Shown here: positions 10,729 to 19,728 of the stretch, one piece after another | Layout of the letters: each line of letters begins with the position of its first letter | Position numbering within the stretch: the first letter of the stretch is position 1 | Source: Verrucomicrobiota bacterium | GTDB taxonomy: Bacteria; Verrucomicrobiota; Verrucomicrobiia; Opitutales; Opitutaceae | Reading direction: 5' to 3' | Length of the DNA: 64,000 nt | NCBI GenBank assembly: GCA_023457715.1 | Contig: JAEWKR010000023.1 | Span: 1-64,000 of the forward strand | Position numbers and translations under genes: made by a program | The notes under the pieces: model-generated | Databases searched by the model: none | The model's input: only the letters and a program-made list of their open reading frames with translations | Told to the model about the DNA's origin: nothing

Positions 10729-12711
10729 CTAAAAGAGTTCCACGTTATCGCCGAGGTTGGCTGCTCCCGGGGTGACGGGCACGGTTGCAGCGGCGAGCGC
10801 CGGGCGTTCCGGTTCGGCCGGCCGCGCGGCTGGCGCCGACGGCGAGCGCGGGCGCGCGGATGACGCCTGCAGGTCGTGGATCAGCGCGGCATGGACTTCC
10901 CGCTCCGATTCCATCGTGTAGTTGGCCCGCAACGACTGGAGTTCTTGGCCGATCCCGCCGGCCTTGCCGCGGGGCGAAACGGCTGCGAGCGCCTCGAACG
11001 CCGCCCCCAGTCGCAGCAGCGGTTCGCGATCCAGGTGGGCCAGCACGCCACCACCCGCCAGCGAGCGGGCTCGTTCCGAAGCCTCTGCCAGCCCCTGGTC
11101 AAACGCCTCGAGGGCGCTGCGGACCGACGCTTGCTGTTCCTGCAACCGCGGGCCGAGATCGCTCAGCGCGGCCGCATGGTGGGTGCGGTTGGCTCGAGTC
11201 TGCCCCTCCAGGGCCACGGCGGCTGCCACGAGTTCGTCCAAGCGCTGCGCCAGTTGCACAAGCTCGGTTCCGATCCGTTCCGCCAGGCCACTGGTCTCCT
11301 CGGAGACAAGATAGGTGTTGCGCGCCAGAATCTCCAGGCCGTCGCACCGCGAGACCTGCGCCGCCTGGACCTGCGCGTTGAGAGCGATCAGCCGGATCGC
11401 CCAGGTGAGGTCCCGAATCGTGGCCCCGAGGTCCGTGGTAATGCCGCCGAAGGAGCGAAGCGCGGACGCGATGTCACCGGCGTTCGTCGCGACCTCGTCG
11501 ATTGGCTGCTCCATCTGGGCGAGCATGGCACGAAGCACATCGATGGTGGCCGCGACCTGCGCTCCCAGCACCCCGCTGCCCTCGCGGGCGGTCTCCGCCT
11601 GCAGGACGTGGATGTCCCGGGCCACGTGGTCCATGCTCGTCCGCAGGCCGCCCAAGGCCTGGTCAAGGTCAGCCTGGATGCCACGCAGCTGACGGGACTG
11701 CAATTCGCACAGGTGCGCGATCGGCGCCCGGGTGGCGGGCGGAGTGACCGCGTCGCCGCGCGCCGGCCTGATCTCCTCCACCGCCTCCAGAACGTGTTCC
11801 AGCTTCTGACGCGTGATGTCCTGGTACTGGAGCGCCATCACGGCCCCGTTCGCACTGGTCTCGAGACGTTCGACCAACTCGCGCGCCCGCTGGTCGCGAT
11901 GACGCAGCGCGGCCATCTCCTGCTGCACGGCGGCGAGGGAATGGAACATCTCCCGCCGTTGCGCGGCGGCCATCGCCTCCACCGCCTGCCGCTGCGCGGT
12001 CAGCCGCCCCACCACCGCGCCGATCGCCCCCCGCGTGACCGCGAGCGCGTCGAAGTTCCGCGCAAACGTCTCGCGCACATGCCGATCCAGCTGCGCGATC
12101 TCCTCGGTCAGCGCGGCGAACGCGGTCTGGGTCTCGGGGGGAAGCGTCGCCGCCTCGATGCGGAACAAAGTGTCGATGATCTTAAGCGGCGCGAACGCCC
12201 GCTCGAGCTGGCTGCCCTCGGCAATCACCCGTGCGATGGCGTCGTGCTGCTGCTGCAGGCGCTGGACCAGCGCGGCCCCATCGGTCTCGGCGGCATCGAG
12301 CCCGCGCAAGGCCTGCTCAAGCTGTATCACGGCGCCGCGCACCGGGTTGCCCTCGGTTTCAGTCTCGGCGAGCGCGCGCAGTTCCGCCGCTCCCGCCGCG
12401 AGACGCCCCGTCACGCGCAGCTGCTCCTGCAGCGCGTCGCCGATTGCCAGGAAGTCCCGGCCCAGCTGCTCCGCGTGGTGCCGCGCCGCGATCCGCGCCT
12501 CATGCAGGGTTTCGCGATGCGTGGCCGACCCCCTCCCGCGTCCCGGCTGCCAGCGGCGCAAGGCGCTCGCCGCCGCCGTCCGCGCACGTCCAGCCAGCGC
12601 GAGCAGGGCGCGCTTCAGACACGGGGGTTGGGGGTTGAAACTGAGGTTATTCACTCCGTACAAACAAGATGACAGGCCGATGCTACCAGGATCCTCGCAG
12701 CAAGAACGCAC
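10729..12711 (-). CDS. Soluble MCP-like coiled-coil protein with CheZ-like motif
   Basis: This 660-residue protein lacks membrane helices and is predicted largely alpha-helical. Two parts are recognisable. At about 292-310, MALQYQDITRQKLEHVLEAV carries the DxTxQ pattern of the CheZ phosphatase catalytic helix (Asp298, Gln302). At about 436-490, IRLIALNAQVQAAQ and EILARNTYLVSEET form a degenerate MCP signalling-like segment. It is first in the chemotaxis operon. I chose the GTG at 12711 because GGGAGGAGAAGG lies at a good distance upstream; another GTG is at 12654. A CheY phosphatase or cytoplasmic array component is plausible; neither is proven. Confidence 0.75.
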   Translation of the reverse strand: MRSCCEDPGSIGLSSCLYGVNNLSFNPQPPCLKRALLALAGRARTAAASALRRWQPGRGRGSATHRETLHEARIAARHHAEQLGRDFLAIGDALQEQLRVTGRLAAGAAELRALAETETEGNPVRGAVIQLEQALRGLDAAETDGAALVQRLQQQHDAIARVIAEGSQLERAFAPLKIIDTLFRIEAATLPPETQTAFAALTEEIAQLDRHVRETFARNFDALAVTRGAIGAVVGRLTAQRQAVEAMAAAQRREMFHSLAAVQQEMAALRHRDQRARELVERLETSANGAVMALQYQDITRQKLEHVLEAVEEIRPARGDAVTPPATRAPIAHLCELQSRQLRGIQADLDQALGGLRTSMDHVARDIHVLQAETAREGSGVLGAQVAATIDVLRAMLAQMEQPIDEVATNAGDIASALRSFGGITTDLGATIRDLTWAIRLIALNAQVQAAQVSRCDGLEILARNTYLVSEETSGLAERIGTELVQLAQRLDELVAAAVALEGQTRANRTHHAAALSDLGPRLQEQQASVRSALEAFDQGLAEASERARSLAGGGVLAHLDREPLLRLGAAFEALAAVSPRGKAGGIGQELQSLRANYTMESEREVHAALIHDLQASSARPRSPSAPAARPAEPERPALAAATVPVTPGAANLGDNVELF

Positions 12712-13020
12712 CTCGCCTTCTCCTCCCGCGGAGTGATGCCTGCCTACGTGAAGCTGTGTGGCGTCTGGATCGGCTCTGCTTTAGTTAATTTTAACGACAT
12801 AGGGATACTCCCTATACGCGATTAGCGCGTCTTCTCCCGGCCATGCCCATGCGGTAATAGTGGTCCCACCGCGCAACCTCTCCCGCATCCCGTTTTTGGG
12901 TACGCGGCCCGGGCCGGGTCCTGCGCGGTGCTCCAGGTTGATCCGCGGAAAGAGCGCGGCCAATTCCCAACGGGAGCGCGCGAACCGATCGCGTTCCTTC
13001 GTGACAAAGCAGACGTCACC
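12712..13020. promoter_or_regulatory. Divergent intergenic region with a 15-bp palindrome
   Basis: This gap separates the leftward chemotaxis operon from a rightward receiver-like gene and should hold both promoters. It includes an AT-rich patch (TTAGTTAATTTTAACG at 12781-12796), unusual for this GC-rich sequence, next to the perfect inverted repeat TAGGGA-TAC-TCCCTA at 12800-12814. That looks like an operator or short hairpin. I cannot assign sigma-factor boxes with confidence. Confidence 0.4.
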
Positions 13021-13443
13021 ATGCTGCTGCCACCGCCCACGCTCTCCCTGATGATCGTATGCGACGATTGGTTCGCGCGGTCGCTGATTGCGTCCGTGGC
13101 GGAGGAATCGGGCCGGTTCTCACGCGTCGCCACCGTGGACGACGGCTATTCCGCGCTCGCCGAAACCTGGCAGGGCGTGGAAGACGGGGCGGCGCCCAAC
13201 GTCTTCATCGTGGACACGGGTTCGGTCGGTCCGAGCGCGGAACGGCTCGTGCTGGAACTGCGGAACGACGCGGCCACCGAAAACGCCTATGTCGCTCTGC
13301 TCACGGGAGAAGACGCGGCACCATTTTCCCGCGCGGACTTTTCTGCGTCCGTCCGGCTCGATGTCGAGGAGTTGAGCGAACTGGTGGAGGCCATCGCCAA
13401 CGCAGCCGCCGTGACCGCCCAGTTGGGACGGCCCTCCTTCTAG
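13021..13443 (+). CDS. Degenerate receiver-like domain protein
   Basis: The 140-residue protein has the alpha/beta pattern of a response-regulator receiver: LSLMIVCDDWFARSLIASV, VDDGYSALAETW, an Asp in VFIVDTGSVG at the acceptor position, and AYVALLTGED. The usual acidic pair is reduced to CDD, and the strand-5 Lys is absent (SASVRLDVEEL). It may therefore be a pseudo-receiver. It stands divergent to the chemotaxis operon, which suggests a functional link. The ATG follows a short pyrimidine-rich tract without a clear ribosome site. Its stop overlaps the end of the convergent Cys-rich gene by 4 nt. Confidence 0.65.
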   Translation: MLLPPPTLSLMIVCDDWFARSLIASVAEESGRFSRVATVDDGYSALAETWQGVEDGAAPNVFIVDTGSVGPSAERLVLELRNDAATENAYVALLTGEDAAPFSRADFSASVRLDVEELSELVEAIANAAAVTAQLGRPSF

Positions 13444-13937
13444 CTCCTTGTCGCGGTCGCCGCCCGGGGGCTCCGGGTCGCACCCAGCCGGTCCGCCGCC
13501 TCACTGCGGCCGCGACGATGCGCGCAGGTTGATCCATGGACGCAGACGCGGCAGAACTGCTCGATGTCGCGCAGGGCCAGCCGGCTGAGGGCGCACTGGA
13601 CACAACGCCGCAGCCGCTGCTCCTCTTCCGCGGGTGCGCCGTCGGGCAGCACGGCGGTCAGACCCTCCAGCAGCGCCTGCTCCCCGGCGCTGTAAAAGGC
13701 GAGGTAAGGATTGGTGCCGCAGGAACAACCGAAATCCTGCAGGCTGCCGATTCCGTCCACCGGCTCGGCATGCTCCAGGTAGCCGAAGATGCGCTGCAAA
13801 GCCTTGGGGATCCAGAAGGCCAGGCCGAGCGGACGCGCCAGCGGCTGCCGGGCATGCTGCTCATGGAGCAGCGCATGCCACCGCTGGTCAATGGTCTCAC
13901 AACGCGCCCGCAACGCGGTAAAGACGGTCGGATTCAC
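13440..13937 (-). CDS. Cysteine-rich protein of unknown function
   Basis: I do not recognise this family. The 165-residue product starts at a GTG preceded by GGGGAG and contains two Cys clusters: DFGCSCGTNP in the middle, and CVQC, FCRVC and STC near the C-terminus. The CxC/CxxC spacing suggests a bound zinc or Fe-S centre. The N-terminal half is helical with several His and Arg. It is convergent with the receiver-like gene. A longer frame upstream is possible but overlaps the divergent nucleotidyltransferase-like gene. Confidence that it is coding rests mainly on the Cys pattern and start context. Confidence 0.5.
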   Translation of the reverse strand: MNPTVFTALRARCETIDQRWHALLHEQHARQPLARPLGLAFWIPKALQRIFGYLEHAEPVDGIGSLQDFGCSCGTNPYLAFYSAGEQALLEGLTAVLPDGAPAEEEQRLRRCVQCALSRLALRDIEQFCRVCVHGSTCAHRRGRSEAADRLGATRSPRAATATRS

Positions 13938-14055
13938 GCTCCCCAGTGTACGCGCCCGGCGCCGCCTCACTCCGCATTGCTTGGGATAGTCTGTGACGAT
14001 CTTGCGCAACCGATGGTGCCGGAACGGATCGCCGCGGGGTCGGTCTGCGACGCTG

Positions 14056-14838
14056 ATGCGCCCGACCGTCCCCCCGCCCATCCCAGCCGTCCAGGATCTG
14101 GAAGCTCCGTGGAGCCGGCTCATTCCCGAGGACCAGTGGATCGTCTTCATCACGGGAGCCGAGAGCCTCCGCCGCGCCGGCGTGCCGTTCCTGCTTGGCG
14201 GGGCGCTCGCGCTGGCGACGTACACGCTGCGGTGGCGCAGCACCAAGGACGTCGACGTTCTGGTGCGGGCGTCAGATTCCGCCGCGGCGGTGGAGGCGCT
14301 GCGGGCCGCGGGCTTCGTGGATTACTTCGATACGCAGCCGTACGATCGGAGCTGGATTTTCCGGGGCATTCGCGACGGCGTGTTGTTCGACATCATCTGG
14401 GAACTGCCGAACCATCGCGTCGGAATCGACGAGGCCTGGTTCGAGCGGGCCCCCTGGCTCACCTTGAAGGGCATCCGCTATCAGTCGGTTCCCCCCGAGG
14501 AGTTGATCCGGATCAAGCTCTACGTCATGCAGCGCGAACGCTGCGACTGGGTCGATGTGCTCAACGTGCTCGCCGGGACCGCAGACCGGCTCGACTGGGC
14601 TTATCTGATGGAGCGGATGGGCCGCGATCGCGCGCTCCTGCATGCCGTGCTCGCCGTTTTCAACTGGCTGTGTCCCGGCCGGGCCTTGTCCCTGCCGGAC
14701 TGGGTGCGGGAGGAATTCGCCCTGCCCGCCGGCACCGACGCCAGGCCCGACGAGGTGGAGGTGCGGCGCGTCAACCTCTTCGACAGCCGGCCCTGGTTTG
14801 CGCTGCACCAGCCGGAGGACCAACCCCTGGAACGCTGA
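14056..14838 (+). CDS. Nucleotidyltransferase-fold protein
   Basis: The 260-residue protein resembles minimal nucleotidyltransferase or AbiEii-like proteins. LLGGALALATYTLRWRSTKDVDVLV gives the GG motif followed by a DxD metal pair, and DGVLFDIIWELP supplies a third acidic strand. PPEELIRIKLYVMQRERCDWVDVLNV resembles the helical part that follows in such proteins. Substrate cannot be told. Toxin-like roles are known in the superfamily, but no antitoxin partner sits beside it. The ATG at MRPTVPPPIPAV removes an upstream arginine-rich stretch; an upstream in-frame start at 13993 also exists. It precedes the sugar isomerase gene by 10 nt. Confidence 0.7.
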   Translation: MRPTVPPPIPAVQDLEAPWSRLIPEDQWIVFITGAESLRRAGVPFLLGGALALATYTLRWRSTKDVDVLVRASDSAAAVEALRAAGFVDYFDTQPYDRSWIFRGIRDGVLFDIIWELPNHRVGIDEAWFERAPWLTLKGIRYQSVPPEELIRIKLYVMQRERCDWVDVLNVLAGTADRLDWAYLMERMGRDRALLHAVLAVFNWLCPGRALSLPDWVREEFALPAGTDARPDEVEVRRVNLFDSRPWFALHQPEDQPLER

Positions 14839-14848
14839 GGAACCCGCC

Positions 14849-15628
14849 ATGCAGATCGGAGCCATGAACAACCCGAGCGAGTCGCTGCAATCGGAACTCG
14901 CCTGGATGAGTGAGCTGAAGCTCGATTTCATCGACCTGACGCTGGAGCCCCCGGCCGCGGCCACCTGGAAGCTGAAGCCGGCGGAGGTGCGGCAATGGCT
15001 CGCCGACGCCGGGCTCGGCGTGATCGGACACACCGCGTACTACCTGCCGATCGCCTCCAATTTCCCGAACCTGCGCAAGGCGGCCATCGAGGAGCTCAAA
15101 CGCGCGGTGGAATTCTTCGCCGAGCTGAACTGCCCGTGGATGAACATCCACCCGGATGGGCACGCGCCCTTCACCGACGAGGGCATTGTGGTACGGCGCA
15201 ACATCGAAGCCCTGGCCGAGATCGTCGACTTCGCCCGCCCCTTCAAGGTCGGCATCATGCTCGAAAACGTGCCGGGACGGTTCAACTCGGTCACCCAGCT
15301 GGCCCCCATCTTCGCCGGCGTGCCGGAACTGGGCATGCATCTCGACATCGGGCACAGCAATCTCGCCGTGACCCAGAACACCGCGCCGGAGCTGATCTCC
15401 TACTTTGCCAAGCGGCTCGCACATGTGCACCTCCACGACAACCGCGGCGGGCACGCGGATCTGCATCTCGCACTCGGCATGGGCGACCTCGACCTCGGCA
15501 TGCTGGTGCGCAGCCTCCGGCACAGCGGCTATGACGGCACCATTGCGCTGGAGGTCTTCTCGCGCGACCGCCATTTCCTCGCCTACAGCCGCGATCGCCT
15601 GCGCGAGTACTGGCAGGCGGCGGCGTGA
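14849..15628 (+). CDS. Sugar phosphate isomerase/epimerase (AP-endonuclease-2 TIM barrel)
   Basis: The 259-residue protein is a xylose-isomerase-like TIM barrel. Probable metal ligands are Glu in IMLENVPG, Asp/His in MHLDIGHSN, His in HVHLHDNRGG and Glu in IALEVFSRD. Members isomerise or epimerise sugars, hydrolyse inosose derivatives or act as endonuclease IV; the exact substrate is not evident. It begins 10 nt after the nucleotidyltransferase-like gene and is probably co-transcribed with it. Length and all strand motifs suggest an intact enzyme. Confidence 0.85.
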   Translation: MQIGAMNNPSESLQSELAWMSELKLDFIDLTLEPPAAATWKLKPAEVRQWLADAGLGVIGHTAYYLPIASNFPNLRKAAIEELKRAVEFFAELNCPWMNIHPDGHAPFTDEGIVVRRNIEALAEIVDFARPFKVGIMLENVPGRFNSVTQLAPIFAGVPELGMHLDIGHSNLAVTQNTAPELISYFAKRLAHVHLHDNRGGHADLHLALGMGDLDLGMLVRSLRHSGYDGTIALEVFSRDRHFLAYSRDRLREYWQAAA

Positions 15629-15740
15629 GCGTGGTCACGCCGCCACCGCCGGAGGACCGGGGCGGGCGGGTCCGCACCCCGCGCCCCCAACGGGGAACGC
15701 CCCGATGCAGTTCCAACCGGGCAGGCCTTAAACTCCCTCG

Positions 15741-17705
15741 ATGAAATCCGGATTAGCGCAGGTCGATGGCAGGGCCGGGGTTGCGCCTGCGGACGCTCCG
15801 GTCGTCGTCCCCTCGCGACGGTACCCCATCGGCGCCGAGTACACGGCCGGGCACGGCACGCATTTCCGGGTCTGGGCGCCGGCCGTCCACCGGGTGGCGG
15901 TCGAACTGCTCGGGGAGGACGGCTCCGTCGCCGCCCGCCACACACTGGAGTCCGAACCGGACGGCTATTTCAGCGGCCGGGTCGGGCCGGAGGTGAGGCC
16001 CGGCACCCGCTATCGGTTCCAACTGGAGGACGAGGCCTTTCCCGATCCGGCATCGCGGCGGCAGCCAGAGGGCCCGCACGGACCCTCGGAAATCGTCGAT
16101 CCCACGTTCGCCTGGACGGATGCCGCGTGGCGCGGGCGCCCGGCGGAGGAACTCGTCCTGTACGAATTGCATCTGGGCACCTTCACGCCCGAAGGCACCT
16201 GGGGGGCGGCGGCGGAGCAGCTGCCGGAACTCACGCGTCTCGGCATCACCGCGCTCGAGATCATGCCGATCGCCGAGTTCGCGGGCCGGTTCGGCTGGGG
16301 GTACGACGGTGTCGACCTTTTCGCTCCCACCCGGCATTATGGCTCACCCGACGACGTGCGCGCGTTTGTCGACCGCGCGCACGCGCTGGGCCTCATGGTG
16401 ATCCTGGACGTGGTGTACAATCATCTCGGGCCCGACGGATGCTTCCTTCATCGCTTCTCGCCGGATTACTTCACTGATCGTTACCAGTGCGAATGGGGTC
16501 AGCCGCTTAACTTCGACGGCCCAGGCTCCCGGCCGGTGCGTGAGTTCTTCGTGACCAATGCGCGGTACTGGATCGAGGAATACCACTTCGACGGCCTGCG
16601 GCTGGATGCCACGCAGCAGATCTTCGATGCCTCGCCCACCCACGTGCTGGCCGAAATCACCGGGGCGGTGCGCGCCGCCGCGCCGCACCGGCACACGTTT
16701 GTGGTCGGCGAGAACGAACCGCAGGACCCCCGGCTGTTGCGCGCCCATGCGGCGGGCGGCTACGGGCTCGACGCCGTGTGGAACGACGACTTTCACCACA
16801 GCGCGATCGTCGCGGCGACCGGCAAGACGGAGGCCTATTATCGCGATTACCGCGGCACGCCCCAGGAGTTTATTTCGGCGGCCAAACGCGGGTTTCTCTT
16901 TCAGGGCCAGTTCTGCGCCTGGCAGCGGAAGCGACGCGGCAGTCCGGCGTGGGATCTCGCGCCCCGGCGGTTCGTCACCTTCCTCCAGAATCATGACCAG
17001 GTCGCCAATTCGCTGGCCGGGCGGCGGCTGCACGAGCTCACCAGCCCGGGCGTGTACCGGGCGCTCACGGCGCTGCAACTGCTGCTGCCCTCCATTCCCC
17101 TCCTCTTCCAGGGCCAGGAATTCGCGGCATCCTCCCCGTTCGTCTACTTCGCCGATCATCACCCGGAATTAAGCGCCCAGGTCGCGCGCGGCCGCCGCCA
17201 GTTTCTCGAGCAATTCCGCTCCGTGGCCGCCGCGGATGCGCGCGACAGCCTGCCGTCCTGCTGCGACGAGGCGTCGCTTCACCGCAGCCGCCTGGACTTC
17301 TCTGAGCGCGAGCGGCACGCGCCCGTGTATCGCCTGCACGAGGACCTGCTGCGACTGCGTCGCGAGGAGACGCGGTTGCGTGACTCGACCCTGGACGGGG
17401 CCGTCCTCGCCGAACGGGCGTTCGTGCTGCGTTACTTCGATCCTGCCGGCCGCGACGACCGCTTGCTGCTGGTCAACCTCGGAGGCGATCTCCGACTCAA
17501 CCCTGCGCCGGAGCCCCTGCTTGCACCGCCCGAAGCGGGCGGCTGGCGAACCCTCTGGTCCTCCGAAAACCCGGCCTACGGCGGCGGGGGCACCCCGCCG
17601 CTCGAGACCCAGCGAAACTGGATCCTGCCCGGCCCGGGCGCGTATTTCCTTTCACCTGATGCCCAACGTGAGCTCCCGGCCGCCAAACTTAGTGAGAAAG
17701 ATTGA
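15741..17705 (+). CDS. treZ: Malto-oligosyltrehalose trehalohydrolase (copy 1)
   Basis: TreZ releases trehalose from maltooligosyltrehalose made by TreY. The 654-residue GH13 protein has an N-terminal CBM48-like domain (HFRVWAPAVHRVAVEL), the barrel with GYDGVDLFAPT and DVVYNHLGPDG, nucleophile Asp289 in GLRLDATQ, acid Glu near 324 in VVGENEP, and the third acid in LQNHDQVAN near 416. The C-terminal domain is complete. No treY lies beside this copy; the next gene encodes a debranching enzyme. A second treZ lies about 5 kb away in the opposite orientation with treY and glgX. The two proteins differ widely, so this is not a recent duplication. Confidence 0.9.
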   Translation: MKSGLAQVDGRAGVAPADAPVVVPSRRYPIGAEYTAGHGTHFRVWAPAVHRVAVELLGEDGSVAARHTLESEPDGYFSGRVGPEVRPGTRYRFQLEDEAFPDPASRRQPEGPHGPSEIVDPTFAWTDAAWRGRPAEELVLYELHLGTFTPEGTWGAAAEQLPELTRLGITALEIMPIAEFAGRFGWGYDGVDLFAPTRHYGSPDDVRAFVDRAHALGLMVILDVVYNHLGPDGCFLHRFSPDYFTDRYQCEWGQPLNFDGPGSRPVREFFVTNARYWIEEYHFDGLRLDATQQIFDASPTHVLAEITGAVRAAAPHRHTFVVGENEPQDPRLLRAHAAGGYGLDAVWNDDFHHSAIVAATGKTEAYYRDYRGTPQEFISAAKRGFLFQGQFCAWQRKRRGSPAWDLAPRRFVTFLQNHDQVANSLAGRRLHELTSPGVYRALTALQLLLPSIPLLFQGQEFAASSPFVYFADHHPELSAQVARGRRQFLEQFRSVAAADARDSLPSCCDEASLHRSRLDFSERERHAPVYRLHEDLLRLRREETRLRDSTLDGAVLAERAFVLRYFDPAGRDDRLLLVNLGGDLRLNPAPEPLLAPPEAGGWRTLWSSENPAYGGGGTPPLETQRNWILPGPGAYFLSPDAQRELPAAKLSEKD

Positions 17706-19728
17706 TTTCGCGAGTGCTCCCGCCGCGCAGCAGGCTGAACTGCTGCAGCGTCAGTGGCTCGTGACGAACGGTCTCGGCGGGTACGCCTCGGCGACCCTCT
17801 CCGGGGCGGTCAACTGGCGTTACCACGGACTCCTGATTGCCGCCCTGCCCGCGCCACTTGGCCGGACGGTCATGCTCAATCACCTCGGGGAGTCACTGCG
17901 GTTTCCCGACGGCCATGTGGTCCAGTTTGGCGGCGGCGAGTGGCGGGGAACCGCGGAAGGCAGCGTGGCCAACCACCTCGTGGAGTTCCGGCTGGATCAC
18001 CAGCTCCCGGTCTGGCGCTACCGCGTCGACGGCGTGATGATTGAGAAACGCCTTCTCATGCCCAACCGCCAGAACACCGTGCACGTCACGTACGCGGTGG
18101 ACACCCCGCGCGAGAATTTCTGGCTGGAACTGAGGCCTTCGCTCCACTTCCGCCCGCTGGAGGAGAACGTCGGCAAGCCGCTCGCGTCTCCGTACGAGCT
18201 GCGCGCGCGCGGACTGCAGTTCGAGGTGGATGCGCGTGATGGGGTCCATCCGCCGCTCCGCCTGACGATCGAGGGCCCGGGGACGCGTTATGTGCACGAG
18301 GGGGCCTCGGAACGGGAGATCTTTTACCAGATGGACGCCGACCGCGGGCTCGATGCGCGTGGCACGTTGTGGACGTCGGGCTATTTCTCGATTCCCGTGC
18401 GGACGCAGGCGGTCACGTTGATCGCGTCGACCGAGCCATGGCACATCATCCTTGCGCTGGATGCCGAAGCTGCCGCGGTCACCGAGCGTGAACGCAGCGA
18501 GCGGCTCGTGCGCTCCGCGCCGGTCGCGGCGCGGGCCGGACCCGCGGCGGAACTGGTGCTGGCCGCCGACCAGTTTCTGATTCACCCGGCCGGTCGCGTC
18601 CGGGATGCAGCGCGGGCGCGCGCGGCCGGCGACGAGCTGCGGAGCGTGATCGCCGGTTACCATTGGTTCACGGACTGGGGCCGGGACACGATGATCAGTT
18701 TCGAAGGCCTGACGCTGGCCACCGGCCGGCACCAGGAGGCCGCGTGGATTTTGCGCACGTTCGCGCATTACGTCCGCGACGGGCTGCTCCCCAACATGTT
18801 TCCCGAGGGCCGCAACGAGGGGCTGTACCACACCGCCGATGCCACCTTGTGGTTCTTTCATGCCATCCACCGGTACGTGACGGTCACCGGCGATCGCGTC
18901 ACGCTGCTCTCGCTGCTGCCGACGCTGCGCTCGATCGTGGACCACCACCTCCGCGGCACGCGTTTTGGGATCCGCGTGGACCCGGCAGACGGCTTGCTGC
19001 GCCAGGGAGCGGACGGTTACCAGCTGACCTGGATGGACGCGAAGGTGGGCGACTGGGTCGTCACGCCGCGACGTGGGAAGGCCGTCGAGATCAACGCGCT
19101 GTGGTACAATGCGCTCCGACTCATGGCCGACTGGCTGCTGCAGGCGGAGGACGGCACCGCGGCGGTCGCGCTCCGCCGGCACGCCGACCGCGTGGGCGAG
19201 GCTTTCAACCGGCGGTTCTGGAACGAGGCCACCGGCTGCCTTTTCGATGTCGTGGACGGCGAAGGTGGCGACGATCCGGCGATCCGCCCGAACCAGCTCT
19301 TCGCGATCTCGCTCCCGCACCCCGTCCTCGACCCCGCGCGTTGGGAATCGGTCCTGCGCGTCGCGCACCGCGACCTGCTGACACCGCGGGGACTGCGCTC
19401 GCTTGGTCCCGCCCATCGCGATTACAAGCCGAAGTACACCGGCGACCTGCGGGCGCGCGATGCCGCCTACCATCAGGGCACGGTGTGGGGCTGGCTGATC
19501 GGTCCGTTCGTGGATGCGTGGTTGAAGGTCCACCCGCGCGGCCGCGCCGACGCCCGAAAATTCGTCACCGCAATGCTGGCCCACCTCGACGAAGCCTGCA
19601 TCGGGTCGATCAGCGAGATCTTCGATGCCGACGCGCCCTATTGCCCGCGGGGCTGCATCGCCCAGGCGTGGAGCGTCGCGGAGGTCCTGCGCACGCTCGT
19701 TCTGACCGCCGAAGATCCGCATGCATGA
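17659..19728 (+). CDS. Amylo-alpha-1,6-glucosidase / glycogen debranching enzyme (GDE)
   Basis: The 689-residue protein has an archaeal/bacterial GDE layout. The N-terminal domain opens with RQWLVTNGLGGYASATLSGA; the C-terminal (alpha/alpha)6 GDE_C barrel includes WFTDWGRDTMISFEGLTLAT, LPNMFPEGRNEGLYHTADAT, QLTWMDAKVGDW and CIGSISEIFDADAPYCPRGC with the probable catalytic Asp and Glu. It hydrolyses alpha-1,6 branches of glycogen, feeding linear dextrins to the trehalose pathway. The ATG start overlaps the treZ end by 47 nt; a GTG at 17692 is an alternative with a 14-nt overlap. Neither has a clear ribosome site, consistent with coupling to treZ. Confidence 0.9.
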   Translation: MPNVSSRPPNLVRKIDFASAPAAQQAELLQRQWLVTNGLGGYASATLSGAVNWRYHGLLIAALPAPLGRTVMLNHLGESLRFPDGHVVQFGGGEWRGTAEGSVANHLVEFRLDHQLPVWRYRVDGVMIEKRLLMPNRQNTVHVTYAVDTPRENFWLELRPSLHFRPLEENVGKPLASPYELRARGLQFEVDARDGVHPPLRLTIEGPGTRYVHEGASEREIFYQMDADRGLDARGTLWTSGYFSIPVRTQAVTLIASTEPWHIILALDAEAAAVTERERSERLVRSAPVAARAGPAAELVLAADQFLIHPAGRVRDAARARAAGDELRSVIAGYHWFTDWGRDTMISFEGLTLATGRHQEAAWILRTFAHYVRDGLLPNMFPEGRNEGLYHTADATLWFFHAIHRYVTVTGDRVTLLSLLPTLRSIVDHHLRGTRFGIRVDPADGLLRQGADGYQLTWMDAKVGDWVVTPRRGKAVEINALWYNALRLMADWLLQAEDGTAAVALRRHADRVGEAFNRRFWNEATGCLFDVVDGEGGDDPAIRPNQLFAISLPHPVLDPARWESVLRVAHRDLLTPRGLRSLGPAHRDYKPKYTGDLRARDAAYHQGTVWGWLIGPFVDAWLKVHPRGRADARKFVTAMLAHLDEACIGSISEIFDADAPYCPRGCIAQAWSVAEVLRTLVLTAEDPHA

